Below are positions 8,247 to 17,372 of a stretch of DNA of 64,000 nucleotides, one piece after another. The notes beneath the pieces are model-generated. The model saw only the letters and a list, made by a program, of their open reading frames with translations, searched no databases and was not told the DNA's origin. Made by a program: the position numbers and the translations under genes. Origin of the DNA: a virus. Location: the IMG/VR virus record IMGVR_UViG_3300042465_008100, positions 1 through 64,000 of that record. One strand, 5' to 3'. Numbering within the stretch: the stretch's first letter is position 1; each line of letters starts with the position of its first letter.

Positions 8247-8426
8247 TTATTCCCCTTTTAACCTTTTAACCAATATATTATTAGCGATTGAAAATCTCTT
8301 TTCAATTTGTTCCATCTCATCATACAATTTTAGCATTCTTATCTTAATTGATTCATAGTCCGCTTCCATTTGTTTGATGTCAAATAAAATCTCATTGTTT
8401 GATTTTTGTTCTAATTCTTCTAACAT
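8247..8426 (-). CDS. Small coiled-coil protein, 59 aa
   Basis: The start is MLEELEQKSN and the stop lies 1 nt before the spike gene's ATG. The whole protein reads as a heptad-like helix (FDIKQMEADYESIKIRMLKLYDEMEQ). It fills an otherwise empty 190-nt gap between two baseplate genes, in the same direction, with a purine-rich stretch (AAAGGGGAAT) just before the next start. That position suggests a baseplate assembly chaperone or small structural subunit, but no family is recognised. It is easy to miss because it is shorter than 60 codons. Confidence 0.65.
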   Translation of the reverse strand: MLEELEQKSNNEILFDIKQMEADYESIKIRMLKLYDEMEQIEKRFSIANNILVKRLKGE

Positions 8427-8436
8427 ATAAAAATTT

Positions 8437-8907
8437 TTATCTTACTACACCATCAGCTATCCCCATACCAGTTGTAGCACCTTCTGATATAACTGGTATA
8501 CCTAAATTACCAATACCAACGGTTCTTATTGCTACTCCTGGTGGAACAACAATTTCTACTTTGGCTTCTGTTTGTATAGCATTTATTATTTCTTCTATTC
8601 TAATCACTTCCATAGTTTCTTCAGTATTTGGACCATCAGCAAAAACATCACCAACTTGTCTTCCAGATTCTGATTGTCTAGATATTATTCTGGCCGCTAT
8701 TGATTGTGCTGATAGGCCTGGCCTTAATTTAGCACCAGTCATGATTAATGGTGGTGGTAAAGGAGTTAACGGCACATCTGGTACAGAAAATGCGGTTAAA
8801 ATTAAATTTAAAACACCACTAATGGTTGATATATCAAACCCATTTGATGGGTTTTTTGGGTCAATACTTGAACCATCTAATGCATCTTGTCTTTCACATG
8901 AACTCAT
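8437..8907 (-). CDS. Baseplate-region protein, 156 aa
   Basis: A Pro/Gly/Ile-rich protein with a hydrophobic central stretch (ISGVLNLILTAFSVPDVPLTPLPPPLI) and a C-terminus rich in glycine and valine (VPPGVAIRTVGIGNLGIPVISEG). No transmembrane helix is clear enough to call. Its start overlaps the preceding stop by 4 nt, so it is translationally coupled to the 485-residue baseplate-region gene. Structural role inferred from the operon only. Confidence 0.45.
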   Translation of the reverse strand: MSSCERQDALDGSSIDPKNPSNGFDISTISGVLNLILTAFSVPDVPLTPLPPPLIMTGAKLRPGLSAQSIAARIISRQSESGRQVGDVFADGPNTEETMEVIRIEEIINAIQTEAKVEIVVPPGVAIRTVGIGNLGIPVISEGATTGMGIADGVVR

Positions 8908-10361
8908 TTTGTTAAACCTTTAATTACTCTTATAGCTTCTTGTGATGTCCCTAATAAACTTAATATTTGAGCTATTTTATTTTTATTTTTTTCAATTTGT
9001 TTCTTTTCTTGTTGTTTTGCAACTAACTTTGATATTTCAATTAAGGCTATTTGTATTAAAACTTTTGTTATTTCACCCGTTATTTTCTTTACAATTTTTT
9101 TAATCAAGTTTTTATTTTGTTTTATAAAATCAGATGGGTCATCATATGTTGCTGCTGGTCCATAAACTATTTTATAATTTATTAAATACAACATAATAAC
9201 TTTTGGTGATAAGACAACATTAACGATAGATTTTGTTAATGCGTCTATTATATTTTGAATAAAATCTAATTTAACCGTTACTTTATCTACAGGGTTTGTT
9301 AAGTTGACTGTGTTTTCATCAGCCATTGAGTTTAAACCGTCATATAATACATCTTTTTTCTGTTGTGTTGTTGATGCTGTATCAATGTTATTATTTAAAT
9401 TTACTAATGTTGATTGTTGTATGCTAGTGTTAATTTCTTCTTCAGTGTTTAATCTTTTTATACCTTTTTGTCTATCCTCAGCATTTCTTTCAATTTCAGC
9501 AATTTCATTATTGTCAAATGTAAAATATGAATCACATAAATCATCACCATTATCAGCATTTATTATTTTTTCAACAATTTTATTAACTTTATCTTCCCTT
9601 TCTAATTGTTTTAAAGTTTTATTTAAATAAGATGATACAGTACCATATATTATATCAATTATTTTGTTTATAACTACATTTGGATTTAAAGTTGGTGTTG
9701 TTGGTGATGCTACACTTGGGAATTTGAATAATGCTAGAGTATCTATAAAATCATTATTTAAATCTGTCAATTTTTTGTTATTATAAGCTGCTGTTGCTTT
9801 TATAGTAAAAGTATTATTTGGTTGACCAGCTAAAATATCATTAAAAGTTATTGTTAATATACCTTTCCATGTTTGTGGGATTCCTGGGTTTTGTATTGCG
9901 TTGTATAAAAAAGTATTAAAATCACTTGAATTTGACAATGGTGATGTAACATCATTGTATAATAATTTACCGCCAATTGAAGTTGGGTCTTCTTTGAATA
10001 TATCAAAAAAGTCTATTTTTTTGACTTCAATTATAACCCCACTACCAGTTGATTTTAAAAAAGCTGGTATACTAGGGTCAACACCACAACTAACAATACT
10101 TTTTATTTCAAATTTAAGAGTTGTTTTAATTTCAGTTTCAATCTTATCTAGTGAATTTGTTAGAAAATCAACTACGCTTTTAATTAAAGCTGAAAACCCA
10201 ATTAAACTTTTAATCAAATCCGTTAAAAAAGTTATGGTTTGTTTTTTATTGTTAATTGACGGGAATGAGTAGTTTAACTTTAACTTAGGCATATTTTCAG
10301 TTAAAGTTCTGGCAGCAGCTATGTTACCAAATATTTTTCTTTTTTTGTCTACAATACCCAT
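8904..10361 (-). CDS. Large baseplate-region structural protein
   Basis: A 485-residue protein rich in Ile, Lys and Asn, with long helical regions at both ends. The N-terminal helix has TFLTDLIKSLIGFSALIKSVVDFL; the C-terminus has KKITGEITKVLIQIALIEISKLVAKQ. A beta-rich centre (ILTITFNDILAGQPNNTFTIKATAAY) separates them. It overlaps the upstream gene by 1 nt and the downstream gene by 4 nt. Location between the spike and late sigma genes suggests a baseplate wedge or hub component. No T4 counterpart is recognised. Confidence 0.45.
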   Translation of the reverse strand: MGIVDKKRKIFGNIAAARTLTENMPKLKLNYSFPSINNKKQTITFLTDLIKSLIGFSALIKSVVDFLTNSLDKIETEIKTTLKFEIKSIVSCGVDPSIPAFLKSTGSGVIIEVKKIDFFDIFKEDPTSIGGKLLYNDVTSPLSNSSDFNTFLYNAIQNPGIPQTWKGILTITFNDILAGQPNNTFTIKATAAYNNKKLTDLNNDFIDTLALFKFPSVASPTTPTLNPNVVINKIIDIIYGTVSSYLNKTLKQLEREDKVNKIVEKIINADNGDDLCDSYFTFDNNEIAEIERNAEDRQKGIKRLNTEEEINTSIQQSTLVNLNNNIDTASTTQQKKDVLYDGLNSMADENTVNLTNPVDKVTVKLDFIQNIIDALTKSIVNVVLSPKVIMLYLINYKIVYGPAATYDDPSDFIKQNKNLIKKIVKKITGEITKVLIQIALIEISKLVAKQQEKKQIEKNKNKIAQILSLLGTSQEAIRVIKGLTK

Positions 10362-10756
10362 TATTCATTTTCTGTTTCTTCACCACTTTGAAAATTAACA
10401 CCGTTTTTAATCATTTCTCTAACAGATTTAAAATCATCAAGTGATGCTTTACCATTACTTCTTTGTACTAACGCAGCTTCTGCGTCTCCACTATTCTTTA
10501 TGATATCGCTTTGTAATTTAGCTATTTCAAGTTTTATTTTAATAGCAGAGTCTTTAACTTTTAATAAGTTACCTTTTTCTTTAGCGATTTTAGTTAAATC
10601 GTCAACATCTTCAGGTACTGCACTACTAGATAGCTCATTAATTGTTTTTTGAGCATCGTTAATTTGTAAGCAAGCGTCATTATATGTTTCTTGCATTAAT
10701 CCTTCTAACGAATCGGTATTATTTACCCTTACGTCTTGTTTTCTTTTCCTAGGCAT
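10361..10756 (-). CDS. Small coiled-coil protein (131 aa), function unknown
   Basis: It starts with a basic patch (MPRKRKQ). A helical body follows with two heptad-rich segments (NDACLQINDAQKTINELSS and KEKGNLLKVKDSAIKIKLEI) and an acidic tail. The size and coiled-coil character are reminiscent of T4-type small terminase subunits, but no DNA-binding motif can be identified and this is only a possibility. It heads the baseplate transcript, preceded by an ATATTTAT motif at 16 nt. Confidence 0.45.
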   Translation of the reverse strand: MPRKRKQDVRVNNTDSLEGLMQETYNDACLQINDAQKTINELSSSAVPEDVDDLTKIAKEKGNLLKVKDSAIKIKLEIAKLQSDIIKNSGDAEAALVQRSNGKASLDDFKSVREMIKNGVNFQSGEETENE

Positions 10757-10772
10757 GATTAGTATTTTTACT

Positions 10773-10780
10773 ATAAATAT
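10773..10780 (-). promoter_or_regulatory. Putative late promoter core
   Basis: Minus strand AAATATTTATAGTAAAAATAC. The core ATATTTAT ends 16 nt before the ATG of the 131-aa gene, in the gap after the late sigma gene. Confidence 0.5.
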
Positions 10781-10809
10781 TTAGAAATACATAAATTTTC
10801 ACTAGTATT

Positions 10810-11538
10810 TTATAAACCATGATATTTTAATACTTCATAAAGGTCTTTAAATTTCTTCATTGCTATTCTAATATCTTTAGTTGATAAATTTGTATAGTTC
10901 CTCATTGTTTCTAAAACAGAGTTTTTATTATATTTTGAACCACCATCCATTGCTTGGAATGATGTCTCCCAATTATCTAAGATATCTATTAAAGCATAAC
11001 CAACTTTTTTCTCATTTTCGTTCATTCTTTTCTTGATTGGTAAATGCTCATCATCCAATTCATTTTTAATACCATCACAAAGTTTTCTAATAAATTCATC
11101 CATGACAATATTATCACTATCGATAACATAAGTTAAATCTTCTCTTTCTTCTAAATTAGATGAGATATCTTCATATGATGAAGTTTGTTTTAAATACTTT
11201 TCGTCTTTAATTAACAAACCTAAGATATAGTTTTTACTTATAGTCCCAAAATAAGAATAAGCTTTTTTACCTCTACCTGATTCAAATTTGTGGACTTTTG
11301 TCATTAGAAAAGAAACAGTGTCACTGTGAAGTTCTTCAAAAGTGACACCTTTTCTATATAATTTATACTTTCTAATTATTGACTCAATCATTTTATTGAG
11401 TGGTGCGTTTAACCATTCATTAAAAATTGAATTCCTTTCATTCTGGTCAGTAGATTCTAAAAATTTAATTGCAGCTTCTTCTTCATCGGGACCGAAATAC
11501 ATATCATTTTTTCGTTTTCGCCCTCTTTTGTTAGCCAT
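10810..11538 (-). CDS. Late-transcription sigma factor (T4 gp55-like)
   Basis: A 242-residue protein. Residues ~45-115 match sigma-70 region 2 as in gp55: a helix for core binding (LNKMIESIIRKYKLY), GVTFEELHSDTVSFLMTKVHKFE, then the -10 recognition helix with an aromatic patch (KKAYSYFGTISKNYILGLLI). No clear region 4 is present, as in gp55, which recognises only a -10-type element and needs a clamp and co-activator. The N-terminus is basic (KRGRKRKND). The C-terminus (IAMKKFKDLYEVLKYHGL) may contact the sliding clamp. It lies in the same minus-strand block as many genes bearing the putative late motif. Confidence 0.75.
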   Translation of the reverse strand: MANKRGRKRKNDMYFGPDEEEAAIKFLESTDQNERNSIFNEWLNAPLNKMIESIIRKYKLYRKGVTFEELHSDTVSFLMTKVHKFESGRGKKAYSYFGTISKNYILGLLIKDEKYLKQTSSYEDISSNLEEREDLTYVIDSDNIVMDEFIRKLCDGIKNELDDEHLPIKKRMNENEKKVGYALIDILDNWETSFQAMDGGSKYNKNSVLETMRNYTNLSTKDIRIAMKKFKDLYEVLKYHGL

Positions 11539-11541
11539 TTA

Positions 11542-12342
11542 TTAAACTTGTGCTTCATACGTTATATTTCTATCTTTAGGAAAATAGTATTCTTTTTTTG
11601 CTGTTGATAACCACCATTTAGCTTCAACTGGGTCCAATGTTTCTTTGTATTTTGCAAACAATGAATCTGGTCGTTGATTAACGTGTTTGTAACCAAATCT
11701 TGGGATTGTCATAACTCTAGCATCTTTGAATGTCATTCTCAATAAGAATTCATAAATGAATGTTAATTTAATGCTAGGTTTAAAACCACCAAATTCTTCA
11801 TACATTGATTTTTTCATTACGATACCATCAATGTTAAAGTTTTGATATGCTAATAGAGCGTTGTTATCCAAAATACCTAATTCATCAGAAAAACTATTAG
11901 CCCAAACAGCTTCATTTGTTAAACCAACAAACAAACCTTCTGCACTAACATCTACAATGATTGGCATAAATATATCGACATTTTGATGCGCTTTTTTATA
12001 TTCTACAACATTTTTAAACCAAATGTTAGCATATTCATCATCATATTCTAAAATACTAAACCATTCTGTTTTACAATTTTCAACACCAAAATTCATTTGT
12101 GAACAAAAATCTGTTTGACCATCATTTTCAGCAATGGTTATTTTCATGTCTGTTTTTTCAAATGTTAATGATTTAACATATTCACTAGCTTCGCTACCCT
12201 TAGGTACAACAATAATTAATTCATCTGGTAATACTTGTTGTGTTAAGACGCTTTGAACAGCATTTGTAAACATAGTTTTTGTGCCGTCATTTAATTCGTG
12301 TACTGGTAAAATTACGCTGATATCTGTTGTTTCTTTTTTCAT
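11542..12342 (-). CDS. Family 2 (GT-A) glycosyltransferase
   Basis: A 266-residue protein. The N-terminal fold is typical of GT2 enzymes: ISVILPVHELND, LTQQVLPDELIIVVPKG, a conserved N in GQTDFCSQMNFGVENC, and the metal-binding triad within LEYDDEY (DDE). An acceptor-side motif (FGGFKPSIKLTFIYEFLLRM) follows. It transfers a sugar from a nucleotide donor; neither substrate can be predicted. It is immediately upstream of the late sigma gene (3-nt gap) and downstream of a GT4 gene, so the two transferases probably act together. Confidence 0.75.
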   Translation of the reverse strand: MKKETTDISVILPVHELNDGTKTMFTNAVQSVLTQQVLPDELIIVVPKGSEASEYVKSLTFEKTDMKITIAENDGQTDFCSQMNFGVENCKTEWFSILEYDDEYANIWFKNVVEYKKAHQNVDIFMPIIVDVSAEGLFVGLTNEAVWANSFSDELGILDNNALLAYQNFNIDGIVMKKSMYEEFGGFKPSIKLTFIYEFLLRMTFKDARVMTIPRFGYKHVNQRPDSLFAKYKETLDPVEAKWWLSTAKKEYYFPKDRNITYEAQV

Positions 12343-12343
12343 A

Positions 12344-13504
12344 TTAATTTTTTTGATGTATGTTAGTTAATTCGCTATAAGAGGTTTCTAAACTTTCTTT
12401 AGTTATTTTAAATTCATTAACTCTATTTTCAGTTAAAGAATCAAAAACTGTTTTAATTGATTCCACTTGTTTTTCACTAGTATATCGACCTTTAGTGTCA
12501 TTCATACCTTCATATAAATCTGAAGGGACTGAATCTTCCAACCAAATTTTCAAATACGTAGCAATAAGTTCTGGTATGTTAATAGTTGTGTTAGTCCAAA
12601 CACCATTGTTTTTAATGATTGAATTTCCATCACTATCTTTACCTTCAAGCCATTCTGGGATTAAATTAGGTATTTTACCAATTACAGGTGTGTTACACTC
12701 CATAGCTTCCAATGGGAAAGTACCAAAACCAGCTGTATCATCTAACCAAACAGCTAAACAAGAGTTTGATAAATCTTCAGCGAATTTTTTTCTAGGGATA
12801 CCTCTAAGTTCTTTAAATGTTATCCATTTATAAAGAGGATATTGTAGATAGAATGATTTAGCAATCTTAGCCGCATCTCCAGGTGTTCTAGTCACAATAG
12901 AAACAATAGGCATTTTAGGTTTTTCATTAGGTTTAAAATATTCTGGAATAGACACTGGGATAATATGTGTGTTAATTGACGGGAATAATGTTTTCAAATA
13001 TTCAGCTTGTCTATTACTTGTAGTAATGACATCATTAAACCCATAATCAAGGTTCCATTTTTTACCAATTGGTAATAAATCTAATAAATAATCATAACAT
13101 TGTGATATCACAATTTTTTTACATGGGAAACCTTTAATTTGGTCCATTATACTAGAAAAAATTTCTGGGATAATGATAAAATCAGAAGGTCCAATATTTA
13201 ATTGTTGTGATTCAATTGAAACGTGTGGCAATGCAGCATATTCTTCACCTAGCCATTCACTAATACCTTGCCCTTCAGCATTCCCTTTAAGTTTATAATC
13301 ATTTTTCTCATGTAAAATACATGCTTTATAACCAAGTTGGTTTAAAACTTTAACATGTTCATAAATGTTTGCAACCCCAGCTGTTGGGTTCCCTTTAGTA
13401 TCCAAAGTGAAAAAATAAATAGAAAAGTTTTTACTTTCCAAATTATTAATCGCATTTGTTACTTGTTCGATTTGACTTTCGATTTGTTTTGTTTGTTCAC
13501 TCAT
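12344..13504 (-). CDS. GT-B (family 4-like) glycosyltransferase
   Basis: A 386-residue protein with two Rossmann-like halves. The N-terminal half has FSIYFFTLDTKGNPTAGVANIYEHVKVL. The C-terminal half has the donor-binding region: VSIVTRTPGDAAKIAKSF, then AVWLDDTAGFGTFPLEAMECNTPVIG, equivalent to the E-x7-E motif of GT4. A short coiled N-terminus (residues 1-25) precedes the fold. The 1-nt spacing to the GT2 gene suggests a common pathway. Confidence 0.7.
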   Translation of the reverse strand: MSEQTKQIESQIEQVTNAINNLESKNFSIYFFTLDTKGNPTAGVANIYEHVKVLNQLGYKACILHEKNDYKLKGNAEGQGISEWLGEEYAALPHVSIESQQLNIGPSDFIIIPEIFSSIMDQIKGFPCKKIVISQCYDYLLDLLPIGKKWNLDYGFNDVITTSNRQAEYLKTLFPSINTHIIPVSIPEYFKPNEKPKMPIVSIVTRTPGDAAKIAKSFYLQYPLYKWITFKELRGIPRKKFAEDLSNSCLAVWLDDTAGFGTFPLEAMECNTPVIGKIPNLIPEWLEGKDSDGNSIIKNNGVWTNTTINIPELIATYLKIWLEDSVPSDLYEGMNDTKGRYTSEKQVESIKTVFDSLTENRVNEFKITKESLETSYSELTNIHQKN

Positions 13505-13531
13505 TTTTTTTAATTGTTATTAAATTTATAA

Positions 13532-13888
13532 TTATTCCACTTCTTTTAAAACACCATAATTGTATAATGTGTTAAAAGCTATCTTATACGCCAATGAAGC
13601 TTTCTCAAGAGCTCTATTAGCCCCTAAACTATCATCACTAACATCTTCCATGTCAGCTAAGACAATATCTAGCATGGTTCTAATAGTTTCATATTTTGTG
13701 CTATCAATCGTGTAATCTCTATCACTAAATGTTTCAACAATTTCTGTGCTTACAACATTGTTATTTTCATCCAAAATTGTTTTTTTTGCTGTTTCTACGT
13801 TTTTCTCATCATAATCTTTTGAAATCATTATCGCTTCGCTTAATGCTTCAATATCTATAATGTAGTAAGTACCTCCAAAGTCTATCAT
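13532..13888 (-). CDS. Conserved phage protein of unknown function, 118 aa
   Basis: An acidic protein. It begins MIDFGGTYYIIDIEAL, has a central DENNNVVSTEIVETF segment, then a helical C-terminus (LEKASLAYKIAFNTLYNYGVL). No motif recognised. It starts 2 nt after the 200-aa gene, so the two form a translational unit and may be partners. Confidence 0.45.
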   Translation of the reverse strand: MIDFGGTYYIIDIEALSEAIMISKDYDEKNVETAKKTILDENNNVVSTEIVETFSDRDYTIDSTKYETIRTMLDIVLADMEDVSDDSLGANRALEKASLAYKIAFNTLYNYGVLKEVE

Positions 13889-13890
13889 AA

Positions 13891-14493
13891 TTAAATTTCT
13901 TCGTATGTTGTTATAATTGTGTTTAAAATTTTATCTCTTAATTTATCATTATTTATGAAATCTAGGATAGAATCAATTTCAAAGTCAGCACTAGCATTTT
14001 TATTATATGGTGCTTTAACTTTAACACTTATTTTACCGTGTGGTTTATTCTCTAACGCAATTGGGTTTGCTGTGATTAAAACATCTGAATCTCCCCATTC
14101 TTCTTCACTGGTCATGACAAATCTAATTTTGTCTATTTTACAACCAGTTTTTGATAAAAAGAAAAATGTTGATGGGATGCTTTTATCTACTTCTTTACTA
14201 ACCAATTCAATAACGTGTTCTTCTTCATCTTTAATATCGGAAAGAAATGTATTGAAATGGTTCATTAAATTTTCATGTAATTGGTCCGCATGGCCAAAAA
14301 TTTCCAGAGGTGCTTCTAGGTAAACAAATGAATTAAATTTATTAATATCATCAAACTTAAAATGTTCGATTAAATTAAAATTTGTGATTTCATCTGTTTT
14401 AATATCGATTTCATTGATATACTTATCATAAGTATAAGCTAATTGTGTTAGGAAATCGCGTAATACTTCGTTAATACTAATACTTATCTTCAT
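13891..14493 (-). CDS. Unknown phage protein, 200 aa
   Basis: An acidic protein with a helical N-terminus (MKISISINEVLRDFLTQLAYTYDKYINEID) and a beta-rich C-terminal half (KISVKVKAPYNKNASADFEI). No family recognised. A TAAGTTTG sequence ends 4 nt before its ATG, which could serve as a leaderless promoter, but no convincing -33 box accompanies it. It lies between PhoH and the glycosyltransferase pair. Confidence 0.45.
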   Translation of the reverse strand: MKISISINEVLRDFLTQLAYTYDKYINEIDIKTDEITNFNLIEHFKFDDINKFNSFVYLEAPLEIFGHADQLHENLMNHFNTFLSDIKDEEEHVIELVSKEVDKSIPSTFFFLSKTGCKIDKIRFVMTSEEEWGDSDVLITANPIALENKPHGKISVKVKAPYNKNASADFEIDSILDFINNDKLRDKILNTIITTYEEI

Positions 14494-14537
14494 AACACAA
14501 ACTTAATGCTTGTATTGTCATAAGTAAAGTAAAAAAA

Positions 14538-15392
14538 TTAAAAATTTTTCAAAAACTTAAAAAACCTTTGTTTAATAGTTAATTTTCTTTTTTTATGTAT
14601 TTGCTTTGGTGTATTATGTTCTTTAACCTTATTAGCTTCATTGACTCTATCAAATACATCTTCAATAACTTTAATCAGTGGATGTCTAATAATATCTTCT
14701 TTATGAAACTCTACCAAACCAATATGTTCAATATCTTTGAAGTGTGTCAATAAAAAAGCCAATGCGCTATCGCTTTTATTTTTTGAATCTATTTGTTTAA
14801 TATCACCTAAGAAAACCATTTTACTGTTTTCACCTAATCTTGTGAGAATCGTTCTTATGTTATCTATTGAGATATTTTGAACCTCATCGATGATTATGAT
14901 TGAGTTATCAATATTAACACCTCTAAGGTAAGCTATCGGTTGTATTTCGATAAGGTTTTCTTGTTTTAATCTATCAAACAAATAATCACCAACTATTTTT
15001 TTAAAGTTACCAGTAAATGAATACATAAAAGGCTCCATTTTTTCTTCCATGGTACCTTTCAAAAACCCAATTTCTTCAGTCTTCAATGTTGTAACTGATT
15101 TAACCAAAACAATTTTTTTGATTAGTTCGTTGTTTTTAAGTTCACTTATTGCTTGCAGACAAGACAAATATGTTTTACCAGTACCAGCTGGGCCAGTACA
15201 AACTGTGACATCATTGTTTTTAATCGATTGCGTTAATTTTTTTTGGGTTTCGTTTTTGTGTTTGACTTCAATTTTTATTTCATTTAGCAGTCTTGTGTTG
15301 GCTCTTTGCGATATCATATCTGTTTTATCTTCTTTACTTGCTTTATTTGTTTTTGTTGTGGCTGTTTTGGTTACTTGAGCTTTTCTTGGCAT
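14538..15392 (-). CDS. phoH: PhoH-like P-loop ATPase
   Basis: A 284-residue protein. Walker A is GPAGTGKTY (about residues 68-76), preceded by the PhoH hallmark QKKLTQSIKNNDVTVCTGPAG. A GFLKG segment follows, then Walker B IIIIDEVQN and the sensor-like LTRLGENSKMVFLGDIKQID. The family is an ATPase or helicase related to the N-terminal half of superfamily 1 and is common in marine and large phages. Its role is probably in RNA or phosphate-stress metabolism. The first ~30 residues are a Lys/Thr-rich disordered extension and the C-terminus is very basic (KKRKLTIKQRFFKFLKNF), suggesting nucleic-acid binding. Confidence 0.85.
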   Translation of the reverse strand: MPRKAQVTKTATTKTNKASKEDKTDMISQRANTRLLNEIKIEVKHKNETQKKLTQSIKNNDVTVCTGPAGTGKTYLSCLQAISELKNNELIKKIVLVKSVTTLKTEEIGFLKGTMEEKMEPFMYSFTGNFKKIVGDYLFDRLKQENLIEIQPIAYLRGVNIDNSIIIIDEVQNISIDNIRTILTRLGENSKMVFLGDIKQIDSKNKSDSALAFLLTHFKDIEHIGLVEFHKEDIIRHPLIKVIEDVFDRVNEANKVKEHNTPKQIHKKRKLTIKQRFFKFLKNF

Positions 15393-15407
15393 AAATCTTT
15401 TTTATTA

Positions 15408-15415
15408 ATAAATAT
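15408..15415 (-). promoter_or_regulatory. Putative late promoter core upstream of phoH
   Basis: Minus strand AAATATTTATTAATAAAAAAG. The core ATATTTAT ends 15 nt before the phoH start codon. The sequence is nearly identical to that before the tail gene at 7267. Confidence 0.5.
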
Positions 15416-15433
15416 TTTGTCTTTAGGCAAAAT

Positions 15434-16375
15434 TTATTTTTTAGCTTTTTGTTCGTACTTTTTATCTAGTTCTTCCATTTTATGTTTTTCTAAAATGTTC
15501 TTACCGTTCAGTTTAACATCAGCAAAAAATTTAACGACATAATTACCATTAAATTCTATAATCTTGTCAAATACTATGTTTTCATAATTGAATTCTAAAA
15601 AGTCTTCAATACCGATACATTTATATGTGACAAATTCAATACCATTCATATCAAAAATGGTTGTTGGTTTATTTTCTTCAAGTATCTTACTTAAATGGTT
15701 AATGAATAATTTACTGTTTTTATTATCATTATGATATTTGCTAAAATAAAACTCTAATAACTTTTTCTTTTTAGTTATTTTTTTAACATTCATTTTTTTA
15801 GCAAAATTTTCAATATAAAATTTTGGTGGTGCATCTCTTAAAATTTTTATAGGCCTTTCAGTTTTGTTTGAAGCTAAGAACTCATCACCAGAAATTTCAG
15901 CAATACTTACACTAGTTAAATTACCTTTATCATCATAATTTTCAATAGTTTCGTCTAATATATTTAGATAATCATTATCTATAGCTTCATTTGCACTTAA
16001 AGATATCTCATCATTTATAATAACCATTTCTAGTGGGTATTCATCATGTTCATCTGTTTTAACTTTTTTAAGCGCAGTTTTTAAGTTTCTTTTTCTAGAA
16101 CTAACTATTGGGTAACCATCATTATCATAACCAACTACTGTTGCAGTAACTTTTTGTGTCTGTTGTAAGATTTTATATGTTCTCCATTTTAAATTTAAAA
16201 CTTCTTCAGTTACTTCACCATGTACTAATGAATCAGCTAACTGTCCTTGTGTGTGTCTTTGGTGTTGACCAACTTCGACATCTAACGTATTATCAGATTG
16301 TGATAATGCATTTTTTTCAACATTACCAATTGACAACATTAAATTTGTTATTTGTTTTTTAAACCAATTTTTCAT
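15434..16375 (-). CDS. Conserved phage protein (313 aa), function unknown
   Basis: The N-terminus is MKNWFKKQITNLMLSIGNVE, followed by a polar segment with QHQRHTQGQLADSLVHGEVTEEVLNLKWR. The middle is beta-rich (VTATVVGYDNDGYPIV) and the C-terminus is lysine-rich (KKYEQKAKK). I believe it belongs to a family seen in large phages, often near PhoH, but no enzymatic motif is visible. Its start overlaps the end of the GMD gene by 17 nt, so it is coupled to the glycan island while probably serving a core phage role. Confidence 0.5.
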   Translation of the reverse strand: MKNWFKKQITNLMLSIGNVEKNALSQSDNTLDVEVGQHQRHTQGQLADSLVHGEVTEEVLNLKWRTYKILQQTQKVTATVVGYDNDGYPIVSSRKRNLKTALKKVKTDEHDEYPLEMVIINDEISLSANEAIDNDYLNILDETIENYDDKGNLTSVSIAEISGDEFLASNKTERPIKILRDAPPKFYIENFAKKMNVKKITKKKKLLEFYFSKYHNDNKNSKLFINHLSKILEENKPTTIFDMNGIEFVTYKCIGIEDFLEFNYENIVFDKIIEFNGNYVVKFFADVKLNGKNILEKHKMEELDKKYEQKAKK

Positions 16376-17372
16376 TTTCTAATATTTTATTTTCACGCAT
16401 TAAATTATTTAACCAATAATTAATCATTTCATCAATCATGGTTTCAAATGTATATTCTGGGGACCACCCTAATATTTTTCTAGCTTTCGATGAATCACCT
16501 TTTAAATAATGTAATTCTTCAGGTCTTTCAAATTTGCCATCCGTTTTAACATAATTATTAGGGTCTAATTCTAACTTATTAAATACATAATTTACTAATT
16601 CAGAAACACTTTTAGAAATACCAGTCGCTAAAACATAATCATCTGGAGTTTCTTGTTGTAACATAAGCCACATTCCTTTTACATAATCTTTAGCGTGACC
16701 CCAATCTCTAAAAGCACTTAAGTTACCTAGGGTTAATTCATTGGATAAACCTAATTTTATTTTAACCGCTTCTAAAACAACTTTATTTGTAACAAAATTA
16801 ATACCCCTTCTTGGGCTTTCATGATTAAATAAAATACCAGAACAAATGAACATGTCATATGCGTTTCTATAGTTACTGCAAAGACTATGCGCATAAAGTT
16901 TGCTACAACCATATGGGCTTACTGGTTTTAATGGTGTTGTTTCTCTTTGGTGCATATCATCATCAAATGAATTACCAAACATTTCTGATGTTGCAGCATG
17001 ATAAACTTTAGATTTGGGTGAAAATTTTCTAACACCTTCTAATATAGCTAAAGTACCACCAGCATTAACATCAAGCGTATATTTTGGTAAATCAAAACTT
17101 ATTTGGACATGACTTTGAGCCGCTAGATGATATATTTCATCTGGTTTTATTTCATTAATAACTGATTCCACACTAATAGGGTCAGTTAAATCCATATAAT
17201 GTAATGTGATTAAATTTTTTGAACGCAAGTGTTCAATTCTTGATGTTTGTGACTCAGGAACTGAATTCCTTCTTATTGTTCCATGAACTTCATAATTTTT
17301 TTCGATTAGCAGTTCACATAAGTAAGAAGCGTCTTGCCCATTTGCCCCAATGATTAATGCTTTTTTTGTCAT
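16359..17372 (-). CDS. gmd: GDP-mannose 4,6-dehydratase
   Basis: A 337-residue short-chain dehydrogenase. The NADP-binding Gly motif is GANGQDASYL at residue 8 (typical GMD: GITGQDGSYL). RRNS at ~36-39 matches the GMD NADP-binding RRSS. The catalytic site is TSEMFG (Ser/Thr and Glu) plus YGCSK (Tyr-x3-Lys). NHESPRRG is the GMD substrate loop. It converts GDP-D-mannose to GDP-4-keto-6-deoxymannose, the precursor of GDP-fucose, GDP-rhamnose and GDP-perosamine. No GDP-fucose synthase, RMD or PerA gene is in the window, so the last step must come from the host or from elsewhere in the genome. It is the last-transcribed enzyme of the island. Confidence 0.9.
   Translation of the reverse strand: MTKKALIIGANGQDASYLCELLIEKNYEVHGTIRRNSVPESQTSRIEHLRSKNLITLHYMDLTDPISVESVINEIKPDEIYHLAAQSHVQISFDLPKYTLDVNAGGTLAILEGVRKFSPKSKVYHAATSEMFGNSFDDDMHQRETTPLKPVSPYGCSKLYAHSLCSNYRNAYDMFICSGILFNHESPRRGINFVTNKVVLEAVKIKLGLSNELTLGNLSAFRDWGHAKDYVKGMWLMLQQETPDDYVLATGISKSVSELVNYVFNKLELDPNNYVKTDGKFERPEELHYLKGDSSKARKILGWSPEYTFETMIDEMINYWLNNLMRENKILENEKLV

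Noticed and set aside
10361-10756. Naming the 131-aa coiled-coil protein small terminase (gp16)
   Set aside because: Only size and coiled-coil character agree; there is no large terminase next to it in the window.
14498-14505. TAAGTTTG four nt before the ATG of the 200-aa gene as a promoter
   Set aside because: No TTG is found 19-20 nt upstream and the start would be leaderless; kept only as a note in that gene's entry.
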